NCBI RefSeq assembly: GCF_036227485.1
Contig: NZ_CP109479.1
Span: forward strand, 1,054,001-1,118,000
DNA from: Streptomyces sp. NBC_01451
Lineage (GTDB): Bacteria > Actinomycetota > Actinomycetes > Streptomycetales > Streptomycetaceae
DNA length: 64,000 nucleotides
Direction of reading: 5' to 3'
Below are positions 54,796 through 63,136 of this stretch, piece by piece. Every line of letters starts with the position of its first letter. Position 1 is the stretch's first letter. The position numbers were made by a program, and so were the translations under genes. The notes below the pieces were generated by a model, which worked only from the letters and a program-made list of their open reading frames with translations, was not told the DNA's origin and did no database searches.

Positions 54796-55818
54796 TCAGC
54801 GCGGCGGCATGTTGTACGGCGTGACCACCTGGATCGCGGACGGCAGGGTCGGGCCGGCGGGCGGGAGGGCGCCGTGGGCCCGCATGACCGTACGGCAGGC
54901 CTCGTGCATGTCCTGGCGGAGGTCGTGGTGCAGTACGCAGGACAGGCGGTGCTCGCGCAGGAGGCGGGTGTTGTCGTGGTCGAGGTCGTGGGCGACGAAC
55001 ACCGCGCACTCGCGGCCCAGGTCCTCGAAGGCCCGGAGCGTCGCGATGTTGCCGCCGCCGATCGAGTAGACCGCCCTGATGTCGGGGTCGCGTTTCAGGG
55101 CGTCCCGGACCAGGTCGTACTGGGTGGCGTCCAGGCCCTGCCCCTCGGTGATCTCGACAAGGGCGCGCTCGGGGTGCCGGGCCCGCATGGCACCCCGGAA
55201 ACCCATCTCGCGCTCCTCCTCGTTGCGGAAGAAGCCGCTGCTGAGGCTGGTCAGCACGTTGCCGGGGCGTTCGCCGAGCCACTGGCCCATGAGGTAGGCG
55301 GCGGTGGCGCCCGCGGCCCGGTTGTCTATGCCGACGTAGGCGAGGCGGGCGCTGGAGGGCAGGTCGGTCACCAGGGTGACGACGGGGATGCCGACGGCCA
55401 CCAGCCGGCCGACGGCGGCCGTGATCTCGGGTACGTCCGGTGCCTTGAGGATGACGCCCTGCGATCCGCGCCGGGCGACACGGTCGAGGGCCGCCACCAG
55501 TTCCGCCACCGGGCCGGTCTCACGGAAGTGGAAGCGGGAACGCACGACGGCCGGGTGGAGGGCGGGCAGTTCCGCTTCCAGGGCGGCCCGGACCGCGGTG
55601 GTGAACCGCTCGGGCGCCTGCATCACGATGTCGATCATGAACGTACGGCCGACCAGCCGGACCTGGGTGCGCTGCCTGTCCAGGTCGGCGATGGCCTGCC
55701 GCACCTCCCGCCGGGTGCTCTCGCGCACGCCGCCCCGGCCGTTCAGGACGCGGTCGACGGTGGCCTCGCTGAGGCCCGCCTGCCGCGCGATCTCCCGGAT
55801 CGGAAAGGGGTGGCCCAT
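54796..55818 (-). CDS. LacI-family repressor of the cyclitol cluster
   Basis: The 340-residue protein has a LacI HTH at the extreme N-terminus (PIREIARQAGLSEATVDRVL), a hinge (VRLVGRTFMIDIVMQAP region) and a periplasmic-binding-protein-like ligand domain, type Peripla_BP_4. ATG 55818 was chosen because the HTH begins there; the open frame upstream reads through low-complexity Cys/His codons. It diverges from the PhyH-SDR-IolG operon across a 215-bp region containing a perfect TTGTCATGACAA palindrome, its probable operator. The ligand is likely an inositol-like compound. Confidence 0.9.
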   Translation of the reverse strand: MGHPFPIREIARQAGLSEATVDRVLNGRGGVRESTRREVRQAIADLDRQRTQVRLVGRTFMIDIVMQAPERFTTAVRAALEAELPALHPAVVRSRFHFRETGPVAELVAALDRVARRGSQGVILKAPDVPEITAAVGRLVAVGIPVVTLVTDLPSSARLAYVGIDNRAAGATAAYLMGQWLGERPGNVLTSLSSGFFRNEEEREMGFRGAMRARHPERALVEITEGQGLDATQYDLVRDALKRDPDIRAVYSIGGGNIATLRAFEDLGRECAVFVAHDLDHDNTRLLREHRLSCVLHHDLRQDMHEACRTVMRAHGALPPAGPTLPSAIQVVTPYNMPPR

Positions 55819-55882
55819 GGGGAGGTTCCTCGGCTTCCGCTTGAGGGGTTTTTGATGGCTGCCTGCTGGTTGTTTGACGAGT

Positions 55883-55894
55883 TTGTCATGACAA
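55883..55894. promoter_or_regulatory. LacI-type operator palindrome
   Basis: TTGTCATGACAA is a perfect 12-bp palindrome without spacer, typical of LacI-family operators. It is 65 bp upstream of the LacI start and 140 bp before the PhyH operon, and is followed by caatgaca, which adds a second TGACA half site. Confidence 0.72.
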
Positions 55895-55930
55895 CAATGA
55901 CAGCAAGTACAGCATTCGGTCGTCGTGAAC

Positions 55931-55963
55931 GGCGTCGGCGATGTCGGCGACATCGCCGACGCC
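55931..55963 (+). promoter_or_regulatory. Long perfect hairpin in the PhyH operon leader
   Basis: ggcgtcggcgatgtc (55931-55945), loop ggc, gacatcgccgacgcc (55949-55963): 15-bp perfect arms. It is downstream of the LacI palindrome and 71 bp before the PhyH ATG. Further 'gatgtcg' repeats follow at 55998-56015. It may attenuate transcription or protect the mRNA. Confidence 0.65.
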
Positions 55964-56033
55964 GATGTGGCCATGTGCCGTGTCTCTGCTGCCGCTGATG
56001 TCGCCGATGTCGCTGATCGAGAGAAGGACGACG

Positions 56034-57212
56034 ATGTCCCTCACCGCCGCACAACGCCGCGCGTGGCTGTCCGAGCAGGACTGCGATCTCGACGCCTTCC
56101 GCGCCGAGGTCGAACGGACGACCGACGCCGCCGACTACCCGTACGCGACCGCCGTCCGCGAGAACGTCCTCGTCTACGACAGCGAGCGGCTGCGCGCCGC
56201 CGTCACCACGCCGGGCGGACGCCGGGAGGTCCTGGCGGAACTTGTCCGGGCGCTCACCGACGGACCCGGCGTCCTCGTCCTCCAGCGGGCCTTCGCCGAA
56301 CTTCCGGTCGTGGACCGCGCGACCGCCGTCTTCGAGGCGCTCATCGCCGGCCGGCGCGCCGCCGGGACCGTCGCGGGCGACCACTTCGCCAAGCCCGGGG
56401 CCAACGACCGGGTGTGGAACGCCCTGGAGAAGACGGCCCTGCACGCTCCGGAGGCGTTCGCCGACTACTACGCCAACGACATGATCGCCCTCGTCTCGAC
56501 CGCCTGGCTCGGCCCCGGCTACCAGGTGACCTCGCAGATCAACGTCGTCAACCCCGGTGGCGCCGCGCAGAGCCCGCACCGCGACTACCACCTCGGCTTC
56601 CTGTCCAACGAGGCGGCAGCCGCCTACCCGGCACACGTCCACCGGCTGTCCCCCGTGCTGACACTGCAGGGCGCGGTCGCCCACTGCGACATGCCCGTGG
56701 AGTCCGGTCCGACGCTCTACCTGCCCTACTCGCACTCCTACGAGCCCGGCTATCTGGCCTGGCGGCTCCCGGAGTTCAGGGCGTACTTCGACGCCCGTCA
56801 CGTCCAGCTGCCACTGGCCAAGGGCGACGCGGCGTTCTTCAACCCGGCGCTCTTCCACGCGGCCGGCACCAACCGTTCCACGGACATCCGCCGGATGGCG
56901 AACCTCCTCCAGGTGTCCTCCGGCTTCGGGCGGGCCATGGAGACCGTGGACCGAGAGGCGATCGTGAACGCGGTCTACCCCGTGCTTCTCGCGCGCCGGG
57001 CCGAGGGAGCGGGCGACGCCTGGCTGGAGGCGGTCGTCGCGGCCTCGGCCGAGGGCTACCCCTTCCCCACCAACCTCGACCGGGATCCCCCGGTCGACGG
57101 CCTGGCCCCGCCCTCGCAGGCGGACCTCGTGCGGCGTGCGCTGCGCGAGGAGTGGACCCCCGAGTCGCTCCGGGAGGCCCTGCGGGCCGGCGCCGAACGA
57201 CGTGAGAGCTGA
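56034..57212 (+). CDS. Phytanoyl-CoA dioxygenase-family Fe(II)/2-oxoglutarate oxygenase
   Basis: The 392-residue protein has a PhyH double-stranded beta-helix. The facial triad is visible as H182 and D184 (SPHRDYHLGF) and H275 (NPALFHAAGTNRS), with R281 as the likely 2-oxoglutarate anchor. Q168/N170 in TSQINVVNPGG fit the fold. These enzymes hydroxylate small molecules using O2 and 2-oxoglutarate. ATG 56034 has AAGGA upstream. It is the first gene of the operon with an SDR 12 bp downstream. An oxygenase in an inositol-type cluster is unusual, and its substrate is unknown. Confidence 0.88.
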   Translation: MSLTAAQRRAWLSEQDCDLDAFRAEVERTTDAADYPYATAVRENVLVYDSERLRAAVTTPGGRREVLAELVRALTDGPGVLVLQRAFAELPVVDRATAVFEALIAGRRAAGTVAGDHFAKPGANDRVWNALEKTALHAPEAFADYYANDMIALVSTAWLGPGYQVTSQINVVNPGGAAQSPHRDYHLGFLSNEAAAAYPAHVHRLSPVLTLQGAVAHCDMPVESGPTLYLPYSHSYEPGYLAWRLPEFRAYFDARHVQLPLAKGDAAFFNPALFHAAGTNRSTDIRRMANLLQVSSGFGRAMETVDREAIVNAVYPVLLARRAEGAGDAWLEAVVAASAEGYPFPTNLDRDPPVDGLAPPSQADLVRRALREEWTPESLREALRAGAERRES

Positions 57213-57224
57213 GGAACCGGAAGC

Positions 57225-58001
57225 ATGGGCCTTCTTCAGGACAAGGTCGTCCTCGTCAACGGCGGCAGCCAGGGCGTCGGGGCGGCCGTCGCCCGGGCCG
57301 CCGTCCGCGAGGGCGCCGTCGTCGCGGTCACCGGGCGCCGCCCGGAGCCGGGCGAGGCGCTGGTCGCTGAGCTGACGGCGGCGGGCGGCAAGGCCATGTA
57401 CGTACGCGCCGACCTCTCCGACGCCGGACAGGCGAAGGCCTCCGTGGCCGAGGTGGTCGCCGCCCACGGACGGATCGACTGCCTGGTCAACTCCGCGGGC
57501 CTGACCTCGCGCGGCACTCTGCTGGACACCACGCCCGAGCTGTTCGACGCGCACATCGCGATCAACCTCAAGGGCCCGTTCTTCGCCATGCAGGCGGCGG
57601 TGGCCGACATGGTGGCGCGCAAGGCGCCCGGCACGATCGTCAACATCATCACGTCGTCGGCGCACGGCGGGCAGCCCTTCCTGGCCCCGTACGTCGCCGC
57701 GAAGGCCGGGCTCGTCGGCCTGACCCGGAACGCGGCGCACGCCCACCGCTGGGACCGGGTCCGCATCAACGGCCTGAACATCGGCTGGACGGCGACCGAG
57801 GGCGAGGACGCCACCCAGCGGTCCTTCCACGGAGCGGGCGACGACTGGCTCGACCAGGCCGCCCAACGCCTGCCCATGGGCAAGCTCGGCCAGCCGGACG
57901 AGATCGCCGACTTCGTGGTCCTCCTGCTCTCCGACCGGTCCGGCGTGGTCACCGGTTCGGTGATCGACTGGGACCAGAACGTCCTGGGCGGCCTGGACTG
58001 A
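57225..58001 (+). CDS. Short-chain dehydrogenase/reductase
   Basis: This 258-residue classical SDR has NAD(P)-binding GGSQGVG (13-19), NSAG (89-92), catalytic S144 or S145, Y156 and K160 (PYVAAKAGL). The basic residues after beta-2 (TGRRPEPGE) favour NADP. In the operon it probably reduces or oxidises the product of the dioxygenase or dehydrogenase. It starts 12 bp after the PhyH stop and is followed by the IolG-like gene after 61 bp. Confidence 0.93.
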   Translation: MGLLQDKVVLVNGGSQGVGAAVARAAVREGAVVAVTGRRPEPGEALVAELTAAGGKAMYVRADLSDAGQAKASVAEVVAAHGRIDCLVNSAGLTSRGTLLDTTPELFDAHIAINLKGPFFAMQAAVADMVARKAPGTIVNIITSSAHGGQPFLAPYVAAKAGLVGLTRNAAHAHRWDRVRINGLNIGWTATEGEDATQRSFHGAGDDWLDQAAQRLPMGKLGQPDEIADFVVLLLSDRSGVVTGSVIDWDQNVLGGLD

Positions 58002-58062
58002 CCTTCTTCTTCTCCTCCCCCGGCAAGACACCCGCACCATCCACCAAGGAGCAGCACAGCCC

Positions 58063-59067
58063 ATGCGTATCGGAATCCTCGGCCTCGGCCGCATCGGCGC
58101 CTTCCACGCCGAGACCCTCTCCGGTCTCGACGCCGTCGACTCCCTCGTCGTCAGCGACCCGTTCGCGGAGGCCGCCAAGGCCGCCGCGGAGCGCTTCGGC
58201 GCCCAGGTGGCGGACTCCCCCGAGGCCCTCCTGGCCGCCGGTGTCGACGGCGTCGTCGTCGCCGCCGCGACGGACGCCCACCCGTCCCTGATCCTCGCCG
58301 CCGTCGAGGCGGGCATCCCGGTGTTCTGCGAGAAGCCGGTGGCCCGCTCGATGGCCGAGGGCGTCGCGGTGCTGAACGCGGTCAAGGACAGCGGCGTCGA
58401 GATCCAGATCGGCTACCAGCGCCGCTTCGACGCGGGCTTCACCGCCGCCCGCGACGCCGTGCGGAGCGGCGAGCTGGGTCTCCTGCACTCCATCCGGCAG
58501 ACCACGCTGGACCCGGCGCCGCCGCCGGCCGCGTACATCGCCGCCTCCGGTGGCATCTTCCGGGACTGTTCGGTCCACGACTTCGACATCCTGCGCTGGG
58601 TGACGGGCCGCGAGGTGACCGAGGTGTACGCGGTCGGCGGCAACCGGGGTGCCGACTACATCAAGGACGCGGGCGACGCCGACACCACCGGCGCGATCCT
58701 CACCCTGGACGACGGCACGATCGCCGTGGTCTCCAACTCCCGTCACAACGCCCGGGGTTACGACGTCCGCATGGACGTGCACGGCTTCAAGGACAGCATC
58801 TCGGTGGGCCTGGAGGACAAGCTCCCGCTGCGCTCCGTGGAGCCGGGTGTCACCTTCCCGGCGGGCGTCCCGCACGACTTCTTCATGGACCGGTTCATCC
58901 CGGCCTACCGCGCCGAGCTGACGGCGTTCACGGAGGTCGTCGCGGGCACCCTGACGTCGCCGTGCACGGTCGCCGAGGCGCTGGAGGCGGGGTGGATCGC
59001 GGACGCGTGCACGCTGTCGCTCCAGGAGCACCGTCCGGTGCGCATCGAGGAGGTACGGACCGTCTGA
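58063..59067 (+). CDS. Gfo/Idh/MocA dehydrogenase, inositol 2-dehydrogenase-like
   Basis: This 334-residue enzyme has Rossmann motif GILGLGRIGAFHAE, K91 in CEKPVARS and the substrate residues in QIGYQRRFDAGF and RDCSVHDFDILRWVTG, which carry the catalytic Asp-His pair. The sequence fits IolG-type myo-inositol 2-dehydrogenases of Streptomyces. The start is ATG 58063 with AAGGAGCA upstream. It is the last gene of the PhyH-SDR-IolG operon and is followed by a bidirectional terminator. Confidence 0.9.
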   Translation: MRIGILGLGRIGAFHAETLSGLDAVDSLVVSDPFAEAAKAAAERFGAQVADSPEALLAAGVDGVVVAAATDAHPSLILAAVEAGIPVFCEKPVARSMAEGVAVLNAVKDSGVEIQIGYQRRFDAGFTAARDAVRSGELGLLHSIRQTTLDPAPPPAAYIAASGGIFRDCSVHDFDILRWVTGREVTEVYAVGGNRGADYIKDAGDADTTGAILTLDDGTIAVVSNSRHNARGYDVRMDVHGFKDSISVGLEDKLPLRSVEPGVTFPAGVPHDFFMDRFIPAYRAELTAFTEVVAGTLTSPCTVAEALEAGWIADACTLSLQEHRPVRIEEVRTV

Positions 59068-59087
59068 GCAGGTCCGGTCGCACGTCC

Positions 59088-59123
59088 GGCCCGCGCTGCC
59101 GCCTCAGCGGTACAGCGCGGGCC
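59088..59123. terminator. Bidirectional terminator overlapping a stop codon
   Basis: ggcccgcgctg-ccgc (59088-59102), loop ctca, gcgg-ta-cagcgcgggcc (59107-59123). The arms are perfect apart from a 2-nt bulge. The right arm lies inside the last codons of the convergent minus-strand gene. Confidence 0.75.
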
Positions 59124-60123
59124 GTTCGACGAGTTCCACCTCGACGCGCCGGCCTTCGGTACGCGCGCGTACGCCGGCCTCGCAGACCGCGGCCACCGCG
59201 TAACCGTCCCAGACACCGGGCCCGGTGACCTCGCCGCGCCGGGTGGCGTCGACCCATGCCTGGACCTCACTGTCGTACGCGTCCTCGAACCGCTCGACGA
59301 AGTCCTGAGCGATGCTCCCGCCCCACTGCCCGGCCGAGTTGACGACCATGCCGTGGCCGTCGCCGATCCGCGCGGTGCCGCGCTCGCAGACCACCTCGGC
59401 CTGCACCTGGTACCCGAAACCGCAGTTGACGTTGATCTCGACGTCGACGATGGCCCCGCCGTCGGTCTCCATCACGACGAACTGCGGATCCTGAAGCCCT
59501 TCCGGCGCGTTCCCCGACGGCCTCGGACACAGCACGGTGACCGCGGTGATCTCCTGTCCGAGGAGCCACCGGGTCACGTCCATCTCGTGCACCACGGAGT
59601 CGTTGATGTGCATCGCGCTGGTCCACCAGGGCGGGGAGGCCACGTTGCGATGCCGGTTGTGCAGCATGAGCGGCCGGCCCAACTCCCCTGTGTCGAGGAG
59701 CGACTTGAGCTTCAGGTACTCGGCGTCGTACCGCCGCATGAACCCGACCTGGACAAGGCGTCGCCCCAGCCTCCGTTCGGCCTCCAGCACCCGCAGCGCG
59801 GAAGCCGCGTCGGGCGTGAGCGGCTTCTCGCACAGCACCGGCAGGCCGTACGAGAACGCCGCGAGCAGGGCCGCCTCGTGGGCGGCCCCGGGCGAGGCGA
59901 CGAGCACGGCGTCGACATCGGCCGCCGCCATGGCGGCGGCCGGGTCCGTGTACGCCGTACAGCCCTCGATCCCGGCCGCGATCAGCTCGGCGCGCCCGGG
60001 ATCAAGGTCCACGACGGCGACCACCCGGGCACCACTGGTGACTTCCTCGATACGGCGAACGTGATCGGCACCCATCTTGCCGGTACCGATCACGGCCACG
60101 CCGAGCGCGTCATGGTGCTTCAT
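59104..60123 (-). CDS. Gfo/Idh/MocA dehydrogenase, inositol 2-dehydrogenase-like (second copy)
   Basis: This is a 339-residue enzyme with Rossmann [20 protein letters not shown]100 in [26 protein letters not shown] and the catalytic Asp/His region [17 protein letters not shown]. It is distinct from the 58063 gene (different loops and Rossmann sequence), so this is not a recent duplication. It is probably the last gene of the minus-strand transport and isomerase unit. The C-terminal codons overlap the terminator with the convergent operon. Confidence 0.9.
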   Translation of the reverse strand: MKHHDALGVAVIGTGKMGADHVRRIEEVTSGARVVAVVDLDPGRAELIAAGIEGCTAYTDPAAAMAAADVDAVLVASPGAAHEAALLAAFSYGLPVLCEKPLTPDAASALRVLEAERRLGRRLVQVGFMRRYDAEYLKLKSLLDTGELGRPLMLHNRHRNVASPPWWTSAMHINDSVVHEMDVTRWLLGQEITAVTVLCPRPSGNAPEGLQDPQFVVMETDGGAIVDVEINVNCGFGYQVQAEVVCERGTARIGDGHGMVVNSAGQWGGSIAQDFVERFEDAYDSEVQAWVDATRRGEVTGPGVWDGYAVAAVCEAGVRARTEGRRVEVELVERPALYR

Positions 60124-60169
60124 GGAGAAACGGTGCCCCTTTACGGCTTGGGGCGAGGTCTCTGAGGGT

Positions 60170-60193
60170 AGGGGCGCGGGGAACTGCGCGACC
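60170..60193 (+). repeat. Dispersed Streptomyces intergenic element, copy 2
   Basis: aggggcgcggggaactgcgc followed by gacc. It is nearly identical in reverse complement to 15052-15077 and matches the common Streptomyces intergenic sequence I recognise. It lies in the gap between the isomerase and dehydrogenase genes. Confidence 0.65.
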
Positions 60194-60241
60194 GGCCACA
60201 GACAACCCGCACCCTACGAACCACCCATGAACTGCCTGCGT

Positions 60242-61144
60242 CTACGCTCCGCAGGAGCGAAGGAACTGCCGAGTCCGCACAGCAATGGGCAACGGCTTGT
60301 CCGGTTCGCACGGATACATGTCCTGCTCCACTATGGCGAACAGGTCCACACCAAGGCCCTGCGCAGCAGTAAGCACAGGCCCCAACTCCGGTACCCCAGA
60401 GGGAGGTTCACACATGACCCCCCGCTGAACGGCCGGCCCGAACGGCACCCCGTTCTCGACCACGTCGGCCAGGATCCCCGGATCCACCTGCTTGAGGTGC
60501 AGATACCCGATCCGCTCACCGTACGTCTCGATCAGCTTGACACTGTCGCCCCCGCAGTAGGCGTAGTGCCCGGTGTCCAGGCACAGGTTGACCACGGCGG
60601 AGTCCGTGGCGTCGAGGAACCGCTCCACGTGCGCCTCGGTGTCGATGTGGGTGTCGGCGTGCGGATGGACGACGATGTCCAGGCCGTACGCCTCCTTCAC
60701 CTCACGCCCGAGGCGTTCCATGCCCCGGGAGAGGTGACCCCACTGCTCGGCGGTCAGCTCCGGCGGCTCCAGGATCTCCGCCGTCTTGTCGTCCCGCCAG
60801 AACGAGGGGATGACGACCAGGTGCTTCGCGTCCATCGCCCGGGTGAGCGCGGCGACCTGACTGACGTGCTCCCAGGTCGACTCCCACTCGGACGGACCCC
60901 GGTGCAGGCCGGTGAAGACCGTGCCGGCCGACACCTTGAGGTCGCGCTTGGCGATCTCGTCCGTCAGACGGGCCGGGTCGGTCGGCAGATAGCCGTACGG
61001 GCCCAGTTCGATCCATCGGTAGCCGGCCTCGGAGACCTCGTCCAGGAAGCGTTCCCAGGGCACCTGTACCGGGTCGTCGGGGAACCAGACACCCCAGGAG
61101 TCCGGCGCCGAGCCGACCCGGATGCGGTCGAGCGGGGCCGTCAT
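60242..61144 (-). CDS. Sugar phosphate isomerase/epimerase-like TIM-barrel protein
   Basis: This is a 300-residue AP_endonuc_2 fold protein (IolE/IolI-like). It includes [28 protein letters not shown], the metal ligands in [16 protein letters not shown] and [14 protein letters not shown], and YLHLKQVDP. Such enzymes dehydrate or isomerise keto-inositols and related sugars. ATG 61144 overlaps the stop of the ABC ATPase (ATGA), which ties it to the transporter operon. The assignment to IolE or IolI cannot be made from sequence alone. Confidence 0.9.
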   Translation of the reverse strand: MTAPLDRIRVGSAPDSWGVWFPDDPVQVPWERFLDEVSEAGYRWIELGPYGYLPTDPARLTDEIAKRDLKVSAGTVFTGLHRGPSEWESTWEHVSQVAALTRAMDAKHLVVIPSFWRDDKTAEILEPPELTAEQWGHLSRGMERLGREVKEAYGLDIVVHPHADTHIDTEAHVERFLDATDSAVVNLCLDTGHYAYCGGDSVKLIETYGERIGYLHLKQVDPGILADVVENGVPFGPAVQRGVMCEPPSGVPELGPVLTAAQGLGVDLFAIVEQDMYPCEPDKPLPIAVRTRQFLRSCGA

Positions 61145-62055
61145 GTCGTCGTCCCCTTCGAAGGGGTCGCGGTGGGTGTCTGGAGGTCTTCGGCTTCGGG
61201 GAGTTCGTCGACGTCGACGCCGCGTACCTGGGCCAGTTCGTGTTTGAGGGCGGCGAGTTCGGCGCCGCCGGCCATGTGGTTGGTGAGTTCTTCGAGGGTG
61301 ACGTCGCTGCGGGCGGCGGAGAGTTCCATGGTGCCCAGGCGCAGGACGCTGAAGTGGTCGCCGACCATGTAGGCGTGGTGGGGGTTGTGGGTGATGAAGA
61401 TGACGCCGAGGCCTTTGTCGCGGGCGGCGGCGATGTACTTCAGGACCACACCGGACTGCTTGACGCCCAGGGCGGCCGTCGGCTCGTCGAGGATCAGGAC
61501 GCGGGCGCCGAAGTAGACGGCGCGGGCGATGGCGACGGACTGGCGCTGGCCGCCGGAGAGGGTGCCGATGGGCTGGTCGAGGTCGTCCAGGACGATGCCC
61601 ATGTTGCGCAGTTCCGCGTCCGCGGTCTGTTTCATCTTCTCGATGTCGAGACGGCGCACGGGCCAGGGGCCCTTGGTCATCTCGGAGCCGAGGAAGAAGT
61701 TGCGCCACACCGGCATCAGCGGGACGGTCGCCAGATCCTGGTAGACGGTCGCGATACCGGCGTCCAGCGCCTCACGGGGGGTGGCGAAGTGGACGGGGCT
61801 GCCGTCGACGAGGACCTCCCCCTCGGTGTGCTGGTGCAGCCCGGAGATGATTTTGATCAGCGTGGACTTGCCGGCGCCGTTGTCGCCCAGCACGCAGGTG
61901 ACCTGGCCGGAGCGCACGGCGAGGTCGACGCCGTGCAGGGCGCGGATGTTGCCGTACGCCTTGCCGGCGCCGCGCAGCTCGACGATCGGCGCGGCGTCCG
62001 CCGGCGGACTCTCCTGCGTGAGCGTGCCGTTGGGGGAGGTTTCGTTGGTTGTCAT
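61141..62055 (-). CDS. Sugar ABC transporter ATP-binding protein
   Basis: This 304-residue single-domain ATPase of the carbohydrate-uptake-2 family has Walker [14 protein letters not shown] (about 56-68), signature [15 protein letters not shown], Walker [13 protein letters not shown] and FITHNP. Homologs such as MglA are double-length, while the short form is common in actinobacterial ribose/inositol-type importers and works as a homodimer. The C-terminal tail ([14 protein letters not shown]) is variable. It lies between the permease and TIM-barrel genes with close or overlapping junctions. Confidence 0.93.
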   Translation of the reverse strand: MTTNETSPNGTLTQESPPADAAPIVELRGAGKAYGNIRALHGVDLAVRSGQVTCVLGDNGAGKSTLIKIISGLHQHTEGEVLVDGSPVHFATPREALDAGIATVYQDLATVPLMPVWRNFFLGSEMTKGPWPVRRLDIEKMKQTADAELRNMGIVLDDLDQPIGTLSGGQRQSVAIARAVYFGARVLILDEPTAALGVKQSGVVLKYIAAARDKGLGVIFITHNPHHAYMVGDHFSVLRLGTMELSAARSDVTLEELTNHMAGGAELAALKHELAQVRGVDVDELPEAEDLQTPTATPSKGTTT

Positions 62056-62059
62056 CAGT

Positions 62060-63136
62060 TCACCTCCGGGTCGCCTGGCGGCGGACCCACAGATTGACGA
62101 GGGCGGCGACCAGGAGCATCACGCCGAGGAACGCCTTGAACCAGTCCGGGTTCCAGTTGGCGTAGACGATGCCCTGGGAGACCATGCCGAAGATGAAGGC
62201 GCCGATGACCGGGCCGATCGCGGAGCCGTAGCCGCCGGTCAGCAGGCAGCCGCCGATGACCGCGGCGATGATGTACAGGAACTCGTTGCCGACGCCCTCG
62301 CCGGACTGCACCGTGTTGAACGAGAACAGCAGGTGCATGCCCACGAACCAGGCGCCCGCGCCCACGCCCATGAACAGGGCGATCTTCGTGAACCTCACCG
62401 GGACACCGACCGCGCGGGCACTGTCCTGGCTGCCGCCGACCGCGAAGATCCAGTTGCCGAACCTGGTGCGCAGCAGCAGCCAGGTCGCGATCGCGGCGAA
62501 CACCAGCCAGTACACGATCGTGATCTTGAAGCTGACGTCACCGATGGTGAACTCGGAGGCGAAGACCTTCTTGGCCTGGTCGAAGCCGTCCATGTCGGCG
62601 ATCGAGTCGGACGCCACGTTTCCCGTGAAGATCTTCGTGACGGCGAGGTTGGCACCCTGCAGGATCAAAAACGAGCCCAGGGTGACCAGGAAGCTCGGCA
62701 GCCCGGTCTTGATCAGCAGCCAGCCGTTGAACGCCCCCACCGCCAGCGACACGATCAACGCGACGACCACACCGGTCCACACGTTCACCGACAACTGGAA
62801 ACTCAGGATCGCGGCGGTCAGCGCCGAGGTGGTGACCGCGACACCGGCGGACAGGTCGAACTCCCCGCCGATCATCAACAACGCCACCGGCAACGCCATG
62901 ATGCCCATCACGGAGGCCTGGTAGAGCACCGTCGCCAGCGCGCTCGTCTCCCGGAAGGAAGGCGCCACCGCGAAGAAGAACAGATACACACCGATCGCCG
63001 CGATCAGCGCACCCACCTCGGGACGGCCGAGCAGCCTCCGCCCCAGGGACCGCTGGTTGGTGCGGCCGTCCTTCTGAGTGGCCGGCGGAGCCGACGGCGA
63101 GGAACTCGCCGTCGGTGCCGTTGCCTGACTCGACAT
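62060..63136 (-). CDS. Sugar ABC transporter permease (RbsC-like)
   Basis: This is a 358-residue BPD_transp_2 permease with about ten TM helices. Family blocks are [60 protein letters not shown] and [21 protein letters not shown]. The ATG at 63136 shares one base with the stop of the binding-protein gene (TGATG). The order binding protein, permease, ATPase fits this importer class. An N-terminal Ser/Ala/Pro-rich stretch precedes the first helix. Confidence 0.93.
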   Translation of the reverse strand: MSSQATAPTASSSPSAPPATQKDGRTNQRSLGRRLLGRPEVGALIAAIGVYLFFFAVAPSFRETSALATVLYQASVMGIMALPVALLMIGGEFDLSAGVAVTTSALTAAILSFQLSVNVWTGVVVALIVSLAVGAFNGWLLIKTGLPSFLVTLGSFLILQGANLAVTKIFTGNVASDSIADMDGFDQAKKVFASEFTIGDVSFKITIVYWLVFAAIATWLLLRTRFGNWIFAVGGSQDSARAVGVPVRFTKIALFMGVGAGAWFVGMHLLFSFNTVQSGEGVGNEFLYIIAAVIGGCLLTGGYGSAIGPVIGAFIFGMVSQGIVYANWNPDWFKAFLGVMLLVAALVNLWVRRQATRR

